This document shows, piece after piece, positions 6,955-15,410 of a stretch of DNA of 63,563 nt. The stretch is from the NCBI GenBank assembly GCA_910577275.1, contig CAJTMW010000021.1:6364-69926 (forward strand), given 5' to 3'. The translations under genes were made by a program, and so were the position numbers. Each line of letters opens with the position of its first letter. Within the stretch, counting starts at the first letter, position 1. Under the pieces are notes generated by a model, which was not told the origin of the DNA, did no database searches, and was given only the letters and a program-made list of their open reading frames with translations. This DNA is from an uncultured Lachnospiraceae bacterium (GTDB lineage: Bacteria; Bacillota; Clostridia; Lachnospirales; Lachnospiraceae).

Positions 6955-9900
6955 TTATACAAGTTCTTCCACAATCCGGCGGAGAGTGTCCACATCTCCC
7001 ACGTTTCCGGGGAAGATGATGTACGGCATCCCGGGGAATTTGCTCTCCTGTCCTGTAAGCCACACCGGGATTCCCTTCTGAATCTGACCCATGACGAGGG
7101 CTTTCTTCACCTTAAGGGCCTTTGTCCCCACATCGGAGGAGGTGATTCCGCCCTTTGCGATGATATAGGCCGGCTTTACATGAAGCTGTCCGATTACGCT
7201 GGTCACCGCGTCCGAAATTTCAACGGAAGCCTTTAATATCCTATCAGTATCCGTATCCCGCGGCACAAGAAGCTTTCTGCTGGTATAAACCACCGCCGTC
7301 TTTCCGCTTTTTATTGCTTCCTCCGCCATGGCCGTGATGCGCTCCGCCTCCTTTTTCAGCCCGCCGGACACAAGGCAGGTGTTTACGTCAAACTCCATAA
7401 ATTCCAGAGCCGCCTTTGACTGCATCAGGCACTCCAACTGCTGAGTGGACTTTTTCACATGAGAGCCTACCAGCACGATTCCGCCTGCCGCTTTTGACGT
7501 CTCCGACTGCTTTCCGTCTGCAGACGCCTCCACCTGTCCGACCGCCCTTCCGCCGCCAATAATATCTTTCTTTCCGAGAAGCGGCTTATCGGAAACGCCG
7601 CCAAGCACCCTGGGAAACGCCGCCGCCGTCCGGGCAAGGTAATTTTTCCCGGCCTCCAACGCTTCCACATAGACCTCGCAGAATACCGAAAGCTCCTCAT
7701 AGGTGGTGGCGTTGACGATGATTTTCGCAAAATTCTCCGCGGACAAAAGCTTTTCCCTGATATCCCTAAGACGTCTTTCCCGAAGCTCCTCGAGGGTAAT
7801 GCAGATGCAGCTTTCTTTTTTATAAACCCCTTCTGTCTTTTCCTCCACATACTCCGTCAGGTCCGAGGCATGGTAGCCAAAGGTCTTGTCCTTTGCAAAC
7901 TCCGTCATCCCCGCCGGAACCAGCATCGTCCCTTCTTTTACATAGTGGACGTTTCCCATGGTAAAGCGCCCGCCTTCGGGGAAAAAGGGGCAGAGTATCT
8001 CGCCGTCAATTTTCTCTCCCGACGCCTCCTCCAGCTCCTCACGCAGCGTCTCCGTCTCTAATGGATAGTGCCCTCTCAAGGTGGAATCCCCTCTGGAAAT
8101 CAGCACGAATTTCTTTCCGGTTTCTCTGGCAACACGGCTGACGCGCCGGGCGATTTCCCTTTGAACCTCCCTCGTCTCCTCCCGTGAAAAGCTACGGGAA
8201 TTGGTGAGAATGAAAAACATGCCGTTTTCTTCCTCAAAGCCCTGGCGGATGGACGCCTCCTCCCAGTCCGTGTAAACGGAAATATCATGCACCGTCTGAA
8301 CGCCGGTGGGGTCGTCGTCAAGGACTACGATTTTGCGCCGGAAGTCATTTGCCGTTTTTTTTTCCGCCGAATCTTTTGTCACATAGGCCACCGGGAACCA
8401 GACGCGCATTTCTCCGAACTCCCGGTTATCCCAGGCATAGTAAGGAATCAGGCGAACCGCCTCCTTTTTCATTCCGCGGTAAACCAGCGGCTGATACAGC
8501 GCTTCCCTGTCGTATTCCTCCCGGTTCATGCAGTACATCTCGCCGCAAAGGGCTGTAATCCGCCGTCCTTCGATTTCAACCTCCGCGGTCTGATACTCCG
8601 CGTCCAAATCCAGATACAAATCGTCAAGGGTAGACGCTTTCGTATCCACGCCCTCACAGCAGTACACCAGCGGGCCTCTCTCAATGGCCGCCTGTCCGCA
8701 GGACTCCTCCACCATGGTATGGGCGGTGGTATAGCGCGGTTCCATATCCAGCGTCAGAATGACCTCCATGTTTTGTAAATCCGTAATTTCCACGCTCTGG
8801 TAGGTTCCCGACTCGTTCCTTCCAAGCCTGCGGTTTTCCCCGCCTGCGCAGATGCTTCCGCTCTTTGCCCAGCCCGGAATCCGAAGCTTTAAGGAAAAGC
8901 CCTTATCCGATTTCACATTTTCGCAGGTAAAGCGAATCCGTCCGTCAAAAGGATAGTCCGTCTCCTGCACCAGCGTAAATTCCGCTCCGCTTTCCAGCGC
9001 AATCTCCACCCGGTTTGCGCCGTACATGCCAAGCCACACCGCGTCCTTTGAAACCGTGTAGGCATACTCGCCTGACTGCGCCACCGTGCGGGCAAGATTG
9101 GGCGGGCAGCAATAGCTTAAAATGTATTCGCTTCTGGTAAGCGGCCACACCAGCTCGTAGTCCAGCTTCTTCGTCCGGCGCAGGGTATTTTCGTAGAAGA
9201 ACTTTTTCCCGTCCAGACTTAAGGCTGCAAGGTTGGTGTTCAGCATCATCCTTTCAATAATATCAAAATACTCCGCCTTCGGCTCTAACTGAAACATCCG
9301 GTACGCCCAGAACACGCCGCCTAAAGACGCGCAGGTTTCATTGTAGGCCGTAATGTTGGGCAGCTGGTATTCGTAGCCGTAAGCCTGATGGATTTTCTGG
9401 TCAACGAAGAAATTCCCGTAGGGGGAAACGCCGTTGTAAAGCGCTCCGCAGCCGCCGGTGATATAAATCTTTTTGTCAAGAAGGCTCCGCCATACCTTAT
9501 GCAGCACCTCCAAATACTCCTCGTCCGTCTCCTCCAGACACAAATCCGCCACGCCCGCATACAGATAATTGGCTCTCACCGCGTGGCCGATAATCTTATC
9601 ATGCTTCTTTAAGGGAATCCTGTCCTGATTGTCGTCCATGCCGTTCTTTACACTGTCCCGCAGGGAAATCGCCTGCTTCGCCAGCGAAAGATAACGCTCC
9701 TGTCCTGTGGTGCGGTACATTTCGATAAGCCCCATGTAATGGGAGGGGCACACTGCCGTCTGCACTTCGCCCGAGGCTTCCGCTTCCGCATAGAGATGCT
9801 CCAGATAATCCGCCACCTTCACCGCTACCGCCATGAAGGTGTCCTTGCCGGTAATTCTTTTGTGCAGACAGGCGGAGGTGAACATATGCCCGAAATTGTA

Positions 9901-10335
9901 CACCTCAAAATCGTTGATATCCCCCATTCTGGTGGTGCCGTTCTTCTGCCTCTCCCCGATAATCTGCTTGGTTGAAAGATAACCGTCGCTCTGCTGGGCT
10001 TTTGCAATCAGCTCTATGTACTCGTCAAGCTGCGCAAGCAGCTTTTCATTCTTTGTCTTTGCGGCGGTGTAAAGGGCCGCCTCCATCCATTTGTAGAAAT
10101 CCCCGTCGCCAAACACGGTTCCGTCAAAATCCCCCTCGGCCTCCCCGGCGCAGATTTTGAAATTTTCCACCACGTGGCTGATATCCTTGCTCTCAAACAT
10201 GTGCTGCAGCTGCGGCACCGTGCTTTCCGCGCAGGTGTCGAACCGCTCCTTCCACAGTCCCCCTGTCCATTCCACGTTCAGCCCGTCCACCGGATGAACC
10301 TTTGCGTTTACTGATTTTCTTGTGTCTGTCAGCAT
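6955..10335 (-). CDS. GH127 beta-L-arabinofuranosidase fused to four-carbon-acid sugar kinase (DUF1537)
   Basis: A 1126-residue two-enzyme polypeptide. Residues 1-650 are a GH127 (DUF1680) barrel with the zinc-binding NETCAS (near 333) and CCPPN (near 409) motifs; in GH127 the Cys of the latter is the nucleophile. Residues from about 665 form a complete DUF1537 kinase with DDDPTGVQ (near 672), ISRGDSTLRGHY and a C-terminal nucleotide-binding KGGITSSDVG. DUF1537 kinases phosphorylate four-carbon acid sugars such as threonate and erythronate. The GH127 part ends at its normal place (about GEMRVW), so two full genes have been joined. The join crosses a run of nine A. The kinase has no in-frame ATG of its own between the hydrolase end and its first motif. 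ATG 10335 follows GAGAGG. It could be a genuine fusion, a slippage-controlled pair, or a homopolymer sequencing artefact. Confidence 0.85.
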   Translation of the reverse strand: MLTDTRKSVNAKVHPVDGLNVEWTGGLWKERFDTCAESTVPQLQHMFESKDISHVVENFKICAGEAEGDFDGTVFGDGDFYKWMEAALYTAAKTKNEKLLAQLDEYIELIAKAQQSDGYLSTKQIIGERQKNGTTRMGDINDFEVYNFGHMFTSACLHKRITGKDTFMAVAVKVADYLEHLYAEAEASGEVQTAVCPSHYMGLIEMYRTTGQERYLSLAKQAISLRDSVKNGMDDNQDRIPLKKHDKIIGHAVRANYLYAGVADLCLEETDEEYLEVLHKVWRSLLDKKIYITGGCGALYNGVSPYGNFFVDQKIHQAYGYEYQLPNITAYNETCASLGGVFWAYRMFQLEPKAEYFDIIERMMLNTNLAALSLDGKKFFYENTLRRTKKLDYELVWPLTRSEYILSYCCPPNLARTVAQSGEYAYTVSKDAVWLGMYGANRVEIALESGAEFTLVQETDYPFDGRIRFTCENVKSDKGFSLKLRIPGWAKSGSICAGGENRRLGRNESGTYQSVEITDLQNMEVILTLDMEPRYTTAHTMVEESCGQAAIERGPLVYCCEGVDTKASTLDDLYLDLDAEYQTAEVEIEGRRITALCGEMYCMNREEYDREALYQPLVYRGMKKEAVRLIPYYAWDNREFGEMRVWFPVAYVTKDSAEKKTANDFRRKIVVLDDDPTGVQTVHDISVYTDWEEASIRQGFEEENGMFFILTNSRSFSREETREVQREIARRVSRVARETGKKFVLISRGDSTLRGHYPLETETLREELEEASGEKIDGEILCPFFPEGGRFTMGNVHYVKEGTMLVPAGMTEFAKDKTFGYHASDLTEYVEEKTEGVYKKESCICITLEELRERRLRDIREKLLSAENFAKIIVNATTYEELSVFCEVYVEALEAGKNYLARTAAAFPRVLGGVSDKPLLGKKDIIGGGRAVGQVEASADGKQSETSKAAGGIVLVGSHVKKSTQQLECLMQSKAALEFMEFDVNTCLVSGGLKKEAERITAMAEEAIKSGKTAVVYTSRKLLVPRDTDTDRILKASVEISDAVTSVIGQLHVKPAYIIAKGGITSSDVGTKALKVKKALVMGQIQKGIPVWLTGQESKFPGMPYIIFPGNVGDVDTLRRIVEELV
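8355..8363 (-). other. A9 homopolymer at the hydrolase-kinase junction
   Basis: Nine consecutive A (coding strand) occur in GCG GAA AAA AAA ACG. With A9 the frame is open into the kinase. With A10, or after a ribosomal -1 shift on A AAA AAA, the reading becomes AAC GGC AAA TGA and stops after three codons. With A8 it stops at TAG ten codons past the run. Either slip therefore yields a stand-alone GH127 enzyme. Confidence 0.75.
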
Positions 10336-10442
10336 TTTGATACCTCTCTCTTTTCTACTTTGTCAGATGATATTCCAACAGGGCTGACACACAGAAAAGG
10401 TGTTCCAGCCCTATTTTTACAGCAGAGCTCTGCTCCGCCTGT
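10336..10442. other. Intergenic region with two inverted repeats
   Basis: Between the GH42 stop and the fusion-gene start lie a perfect 14-bp palindrome AGCAGAGCTCTGCT (10,421-10,434) and a GGGCTG/CAGCCC stem (10,381-10,411). On the coding strand neither is followed by a U-run, so they look like processing or mRNA-stability hairpins rather than terminators. The fusion-gene ribosome binding site GAGAGG is at the left end. Confidence 0.5.
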
Positions 10443-12500
10443 TTACTTATTTTTTTCCCTGTAGAGCACAGCCACCTCTCCCGAAGCAACAGCAAAGCTC
10501 CCCGATACTTCCTTATCCCGGAGCAAATCTCTGTAGACTACGGCCTGACCATCTTTATCCAACAATACCCTGCCTTCACTGTCGCCGTGATTAATCACAA
10601 AGATGTATTGTCCGCTCTCGTTTTCCCGGCAGGTCAGTTCCAGTTTACCTTCAAAGGAAAACAGCGGCCTGATGCCTGCCTCACGGCACATCTGCGAAAT
10701 CCAGTCTTTCATAAATGCCGCGTCCGGCTCGCACCCGAGATAGTACGCACGTCCGGCTCCATACCGGTTGATGGTAAGCGCCGGCATTCCGGTATAAAAG
10801 CATTCCTGCTCCTTTCCTCCGCAAAAGCTCTTTCCATAAACCGCTAAAACCTCTGCTGTATTTGCATGGAACAAATCACAGAGAAAGCCTCCTCTATATT
10901 TCTTCCCTTGCAAATCCCCCTTTCCTGGCAGAAGCATTTCAATCCTCTCTTCCGGATAAAGGGCGTCCGTCTCTTCCACCCATATGCCGAAAACATCCTT
11001 AAGCGGCCCCGGATAGGCCCCGAAAATGCACCTGTCATTTTCATCCGCGCGCCCGCTCATGTAGGTGGCTGCCACTGTGCCCCCCTTTTTTACAAACTCC
11101 CGTATCTTTCCGTCAAAACCGGGCTTTATCATATATAAAAGAGGCATCAGCACCAAATCATAATTATCAAGTTCCGTTGTCGTCTTTATAATATCCACAG
11201 GAATGTTCTCTGTGTAAAAAGCCTGATAATAGAGAAAAACCTGCTTTAAGTAATCCATGTCCTGTGTCGGTCCACTGGTCAGCTCAATCGCCCACCAGTT
11301 TTCCCAGTCAAAAACAATTGCCGCGCGCGCTTTGATTCTGCCCCCTGTAAAGGAACTTCCAAGCTTTTTGAGCTCCTGCCCGAGCGCGCACCCTTCCCTG
11401 AATATTCTCGTATGAAAGCCACTGTGCGCAATCAACGCTCCGTGAAACTTTTCCTGTCCCGCTACAGACTGCCGCATCTGGAAAAAGAGGCTGCTGTCAG
11501 CGCCATGGGCCAGTCCCTGATAAGCAATTCTGCGGATTTCTCCCGGACGCTTGATTTTGTTATAAGGCTGCCAGTTCTGCTGGTTTGGAGATTGTTCTGT
11601 AACCAGAAACGGCGCTCCGTCACGTGCCGCCCGCATAATCTCATGTTTAAAGGCCGGAAAGGCCGTATCATCTCCCGGCGCAGGATAATTATCCCACCCG
11701 GCAAAATCCATATGCGGTGTCATTTCAAACTGATTCAGCTTTTTTATGTACCCGGAAATGTTCGTAAACACCGGTAAATGCGGCGTTGCAGCCTTTAATA
11801 CTTCCGCCTCGTTTAAATAGCACGCAATCGTAGAATCCGTCACAAACCGCATATAGTCCAGCTGCACCGCCGGGCAAAAGCGGTAATCATCGTTCAGCTC
11901 CGTCGGCAGCATCACTTCTTCAAAATCAGAAACCGTTCTTCCCCAGAACGACGTATGCCAGCGGCTGTTTAATTCCTCCACTGTACCGTAACGCTCCTTA
12001 AGCCAGTCCCGGAATTTTTTCTGGCAGTTCTCGCAATAGCAGTAGGTTCCATATTCATTTGCCACATGCCAGCCTGCCAGCCCGGGGAAATTCCGGTAAC
12101 GCTCCGCCATCGCTTCCGCCAATGCTCTGGCCCTTTTCCGGTAATTTACGCTGTTCACGCAAAAAAATACTCTCATTCCGTGTGTCCGTTTGCGCCCGGC
12201 AATGTCCACCGGAAGCACGTCCTCATATTTTTTTGAAAGCCATGCCGGCTGTGCCGAAGTCGGCGTAGCCAGAAACACATGAATTCCATGCTTCCAGATT
12301 TTATTCAAAATACGGTCCAGCCACTCAAAATCGTATTTTCCTTCCTCCGGCTCCAGTCTTGCCCAGGCAAACACCGGAAGCACCAGCAGGTTAATCCCCG
12401 CCTGTTCAAATAATTTCATATCCTCATCAATGGTCGCATCATCCCACTGGTCAGGATTATAATCGCCGCCAAACAAAATCGGCCGTTTTTCATCCCACAT
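10443..12500 (-). CDS. GH42 beta-galactosidase
   Basis: A 685-residue GH42 enzyme with the full three-domain layout: a catalytic TIM barrel to about 390, a trimerisation domain (about 395-600) and a small C-terminal beta domain. The N-terminus FGGDYNPDQW is a family hallmark. The acid/base Glu lies in HVANEYG near residue 148, and the nucleophile Glu in LVTEQSPNQQNW near residue 303. CYCENCQKKF is the Cys cluster that binds a metal in many GH42 proteins. No signal peptide is present, so it acts on imported galacto-oligosaccharides, consistent with galactan or arabinogalactan side chains of pectin. It lies 39 bases behind the LacI gene and is probably read from the same transcript. Confidence 0.95.
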   Translation of the reverse strand: MWDEKRPILFGGDYNPDQWDDATIDEDMKLFEQAGINLLVLPVFAWARLEPEEGKYDFEWLDRILNKIWKHGIHVFLATPTSAQPAWLSKKYEDVLPVDIAGRKRTHGMRVFFCVNSVNYRKRARALAEAMAERYRNFPGLAGWHVANEYGTYCYCENCQKKFRDWLKERYGTVEELNSRWHTSFWGRTVSDFEEVMLPTELNDDYRFCPAVQLDYMRFVTDSTIACYLNEAEVLKAATPHLPVFTNISGYIKKLNQFEMTPHMDFAGWDNYPAPGDDTAFPAFKHEIMRAARDGAPFLVTEQSPNQQNWQPYNKIKRPGEIRRIAYQGLAHGADSSLFFQMRQSVAGQEKFHGALIAHSGFHTRIFREGCALGQELKKLGSSFTGGRIKARAAIVFDWENWWAIELTSGPTQDMDYLKQVFLYYQAFYTENIPVDIIKTTTELDNYDLVLMPLLYMIKPGFDGKIREFVKKGGTVAATYMSGRADENDRCIFGAYPGPLKDVFGIWVEETDALYPEERIEMLLPGKGDLQGKKYRGGFLCDLFHANTAEVLAVYGKSFCGGKEQECFYTGMPALTINRYGAGRAYYLGCEPDAAFMKDWISQMCREAGIRPLFSFEGKLELTCRENESGQYIFVINHGDSEGRVLLDKDGQAVVYRDLLRDKEVSGSFAVASGEVAVLYREKNK

Positions 12501-12539
12501 TCAGTCTGTTCTCCTTTTATTCTGCGGCCATATCGTATC

Positions 12540-13571
12540 CTAATCTTCATGTCCCCGTCTGCACACACTTCCGCGAACCACAAGGCTGGTGCACACTTCT
12601 ATTTTTACAACCCCTTCCACCGGTTCTTTTATTTTATCAATCAGTGTATTTGCCGCCACAACCCCCATCTTGTGCTTTGGCACCTGAATAGATGTCAGGG
12701 GCGGGTCAAGTACCTCCAGAAAAGCAATATTATCAAATCCGGCGATTGAAATGTCCTCGGGAATCCGGTAACCCATTTCCCGAAATATCCGCATTGCATA
12801 AACCGCAATAATATCATTATCTGAAAAAAAAGCGGTGGGCATTGTTTCAACCCGAGACAAAGCCTCCTTTAACGACTGGTATACCGCTTCTCCGCCGTCC
12901 GTGCAAATATTTATAATCCTGCTTTTGGGGCATTCAAGCCCAAGACTGTCCATCGACCGCAGAAACCCGTAATAGCGTTCTGTAAAATTGTTCGCATTGT
13001 CTGAAACATGAAGATATCCGATATCTGTATGACCCATTTCCACAAAGTGCTTCACCACTTCGTTTACACCCTGTTCATTATTAATAGTAATGCAGTCAAA
13101 GCTTTTATGCTGCACATAATTATCCACGATGACCACAGGCATTTGAATCTGTGCAAACGCATTTAACTGTTCTTCCCTCATCTCTGTCGCCAGTATTAAT
13201 ACTCCCTCTGCCTGTTCTTTGTCAATTCCTGCCGCGACCTTTACGGCGCTGTCTCTATCCACATAAGACACCAGCAGATTGTAGCCTCTGGCTTTAATCT
13301 GGCTCTCAACGCCTTCTATAATTTCTGAAAAAATCTGTGAAAAATACGGACTGCCCTCCTGCGCCGCATTGCGCTTGCGGTACACTATAAAAATAATATT
13401 TTTCTTTTCTTTCTCGTCCTCTAAAAGTTCTTCGCATCCCAGCTCTTTCACCATATCGCGCACCCTGGTGCGGGTCGCCTCGCTTATTCCCGGCCGGTTA
13501 TTCAATACCAGCGATACAGTGGAGGGCGATAAATCCAGCATTGCCGCCAAATCCTTTACTTTCACAGCCAT
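12540..13571 (-). CDS. LacI-family transcriptional regulator
   Basis: A 343-residue repressor. An N-terminal helix-turn-helix and hinge (VKDLAAMLDLSPSTVSLVLNNRPGIS) is followed by a periplasmic-binding-protein-like sugar-sensing domain with the usual AFFSDNDIIAVYAM and DISIAGFDN motifs. It lies between the ABC permeases and the GH42 gene. Its own sigma-A promoter (13,610-13,639) lies upstream, so it can be made independently of the transporter transcript. It is the likely repressor of the whole locus. Candidate operators are the AT-rich inverted repeats near the main promoter at 16,824-16,872, though these lack the central CG of many LacI sites. Confidence 0.93.
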   Translation of the reverse strand: MAVKVKDLAAMLDLSPSTVSLVLNNRPGISEATRTRVRDMVKELGCEELLEDEKEKKNIIFIVYRKRNAAQEGSPYFSQIFSEIIEGVESQIKARGYNLLVSYVDRDSAVKVAAGIDKEQAEGVLILATEMREEQLNAFAQIQMPVVIVDNYVQHKSFDCITINNEQGVNEVVKHFVEMGHTDIGYLHVSDNANNFTERYYGFLRSMDSLGLECPKSRIINICTDGGEAVYQSLKEALSRVETMPTAFFSDNDIIAVYAMRIFREMGYRIPEDISIAGFDNIAFLEVLDPPLTSIQVPKHKMGVVAANTLIDKIKEPVEGVVKIEVCTSLVVRGSVCRRGHED

Positions 13572-13609
13572 AATTTTTTCATCCTGTCTTTTCCATACTT
13601 TAGTATTTT

Positions 13610-13639
13610 ATTCTATCATTTTCCCCGTTCGGCTGTCAA
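13610..13639 (-). promoter_or_regulatory. Sigma-A promoter of the lacI-type gene
   Basis: TTGACA (13,634-13,639) and TAGAAT (13,610-13,615) are separated by 18 bases on the minus strand, about 45 bases upstream of the regulator's ATG. The -10 differs from consensus at one base. Confidence 0.65.
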
Positions 13640-13668
13640 CGTACCGTCACTTCCAAAACAAAATTTTC

Positions 13669-14475
13669 TTATTTCACGGACCCTACCATTCCTTCCACAA
13701 AAGCCTTCTGCAGGCAGAAGAATACAATCACCGTGGGGATTGTTGACATTACAATTCCCACCATAATCATTCCGTAATCCGGATTGAAATCTGCCGCCAG
13801 ATTGGCAACCGCAAGGGGCATGGTAAACTTTGCATTGCTCTGCAGGGCGATTAAAGGCCACATATAATTATTCCAGCTTGCCATAAATGCAAAAATTCCG
13901 GCTGCCGCATAAGTAGACTTCATCATCGGCGCATAAATCCGCGCAAAAATCTGGTACTCGCCGCAGCCGTCCACACGGGCTGCTTCAATTGTTTCTCTGG
14001 GAAATGCTTCCGTATTTTGCCGGAAGAAAAATATCAGAAACGGCGCTCCTACTGCAGGCAGGATAATTGCCCAAAAGCTGTTAAGCAGCCCCATATTGGA
14101 AAACATACGGAACATCGGAATCAGCTTTGTTGCAAAAGGCACCATCATGGAGGCAATCAGTACCATAAACAGAATTTCTTTCCCTTTGCCCCGGAAGACC
14201 ACAAAGGCATAACCCGCCACAGAACAAAACAACAGGGAAAGAAGGGTAATCGCAATCGCAAGAACCGCTGAATTAAAAAAAGCCCGCCACAGGTCTGCCT
14301 TTTCAAAGGCATTGGAGATATTCGCTACAAGAGAGCTTCCAAAAGTCAGCTTTCCCATTGTAATATCCTTAGAATCATTTGTCATTCCCACAACCATCCA
14401 GTAAAACGGAAAAATACTGATAAGGGAAACCAGCATCAGAAACAGATTTTTAAAGAAACTTCGAATTACTTTCAT
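13669..14475 (-). CDS. Sugar ABC transporter permease, MalG type
   Basis: A 268-residue inner-membrane permease of the carbohydrate uptake CUT1 family. About six hydrophobic segments are visible. The cytoplasmic EAA loop (EAARVDGCGEYQIFARIYAPMM region) would contact an ATPase shared across systems, because no ATPase gene is present here. It overlaps the preceding permease gene by four bases (ATGA), indicating coupled translation. With the binding lipoprotein it should import the oligosaccharides that the GH42, GH127 and GH78 enzymes degrade. Confidence 0.95.
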   Translation of the reverse strand: MKVIRSFFKNLFLMLVSLISIFPFYWMVVGMTNDSKDITMGKLTFGSSLVANISNAFEKADLWRAFFNSAVLAIAITLLSLLFCSVAGYAFVVFRGKGKEILFMVLIASMMVPFATKLIPMFRMFSNMGLLNSFWAIILPAVGAPFLIFFFRQNTEAFPRETIEAARVDGCGEYQIFARIYAPMMKSTYAAAGIFAFMASWNNYMWPLIALQSNAKFTMPLAVANLAADFNPDYGMIMVGIVMSTIPTVIVFFCLQKAFVEGMVGSVK

Positions 14476-15350
14476 GATTTTTCACGCCCGATTCCTTTCT
14501 GAATAATTGTAAGTATCACTACCAGCAGCAACACCACATAAGATACTGCCGCCGCATATCCATAGCTTGGCACAAAGTTAAACGACAGGTCATAAATGTA
14601 CTGTGATATTGTCCGCGTTGCATTGCCCGGACCGCCGTTTGTCAGATTCACCACTTCGTCAAAAAGCTGTAATGTATTGTTTAACGCCATAACGCTGGTC
14701 AAAAATACAATTGGCCGGAGCATTGGCATGGTAATCCTGAAAAACGTCTGCAAAAAATTACTGCCGTCAAGCTTTGCGGCTTCATAGACCGACTGGTCAA
14801 TATTCTGCAGCGCCGAAAGAAAGAATATCATAAAATATCCGGTATACCTCCAAATCAGAGCAATTATAATCACCGCTTTTGCCCACCCGTCCGTTAACAC
14901 AAAGGAAATCGCCGTATCTATAATTCCCAGCTTCAGCAGAAGCTGATTAACAAGCCCGTCCACAGCAAAAAGATTTTTGAATAATATCGAATAGGATACC
15001 AGCGATGTCACGCATGGCAGAAAGATACAGGTCCGATAAAAACTGCGCAGCCTTAATTTAGGGTCATTTAGGAGCACCGCTATCAGCAATGACAGCAAAA
15101 TCATTACCGGAATCTGTATCGCCGCATAGAGCAGCGTATTTCCAAGAGTTGTCCAGAACACTTTATCATTAAGCATACGGGCGTAATTGGCCAGACCGGC
15201 AAACCGCAGATTAGCGCCTTTCCCCGTTTTCAGGGAAAGAAAAAATGCCTGAATCATAGGCACATAGCTGAAAAGCAGGACAAATGCGGCGGCTATTACA
15301 ACCATAGACCATCCCGTCAGCCAATACCTGTTTTTTTCTTTTTTCAACAT
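14472..15350 (-). CDS. Sugar ABC transporter permease, MalF type
   Basis: A 292-residue permease and partner of the MalG-type protein. The start is set at ATG 15,350 (MLKKEKNRYW), six bases after AAGGAAGGA; the longer reading begins inside the upstream hairpin. It has about six membrane segments and an EAA loop (YEAAKLDGSNFLQTFFRITMP). It is separated from the binding-protein gene by a hairpin that probably lowers permease expression relative to the binding protein. Confidence 0.94.
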   Translation of the reverse strand: MLKKEKNRYWLTGWSMVVIAAAFVLLFSYVPMIQAFFLSLKTGKGANLRFAGLANYARMLNDKVFWTTLGNTLLYAAIQIPVMILLSLLIAVLLNDPKLRLRSFYRTCIFLPCVTSLVSYSILFKNLFAVDGLVNQLLLKLGIIDTAISFVLTDGWAKAVIIIALIWRYTGYFMIFFLSALQNIDQSVYEAAKLDGSNFLQTFFRITMPMLRPIVFLTSVMALNNTLQLFDEVVNLTNGGPGNATRTISQYIYDLSFNFVPSYGYAAAVSYVVLLLVVILTIIQKGIGREKS

Positions 15351-15372
15351 AAGAAATCCTTCCTTTATGAAA

Positions 15373-15405
15373 AGCTGCTGTACAAACCGTATTTGCACAG
15401 CAGCT
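15373..15405 (-). terminator. Partial terminator/attenuator between binding-protein and permease genes
   Basis: A perfect 9-bp inverted repeat (AGCTGCTGT and ACAGCAGCT) with a 15-base loop is followed on the transcribed strand by TTTTCAT. The U-run is short, so read-through is expected. This is the usual way to make more binding protein than permease. Confidence 0.65.
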
Positions 15406-15410
15406 ATGCC

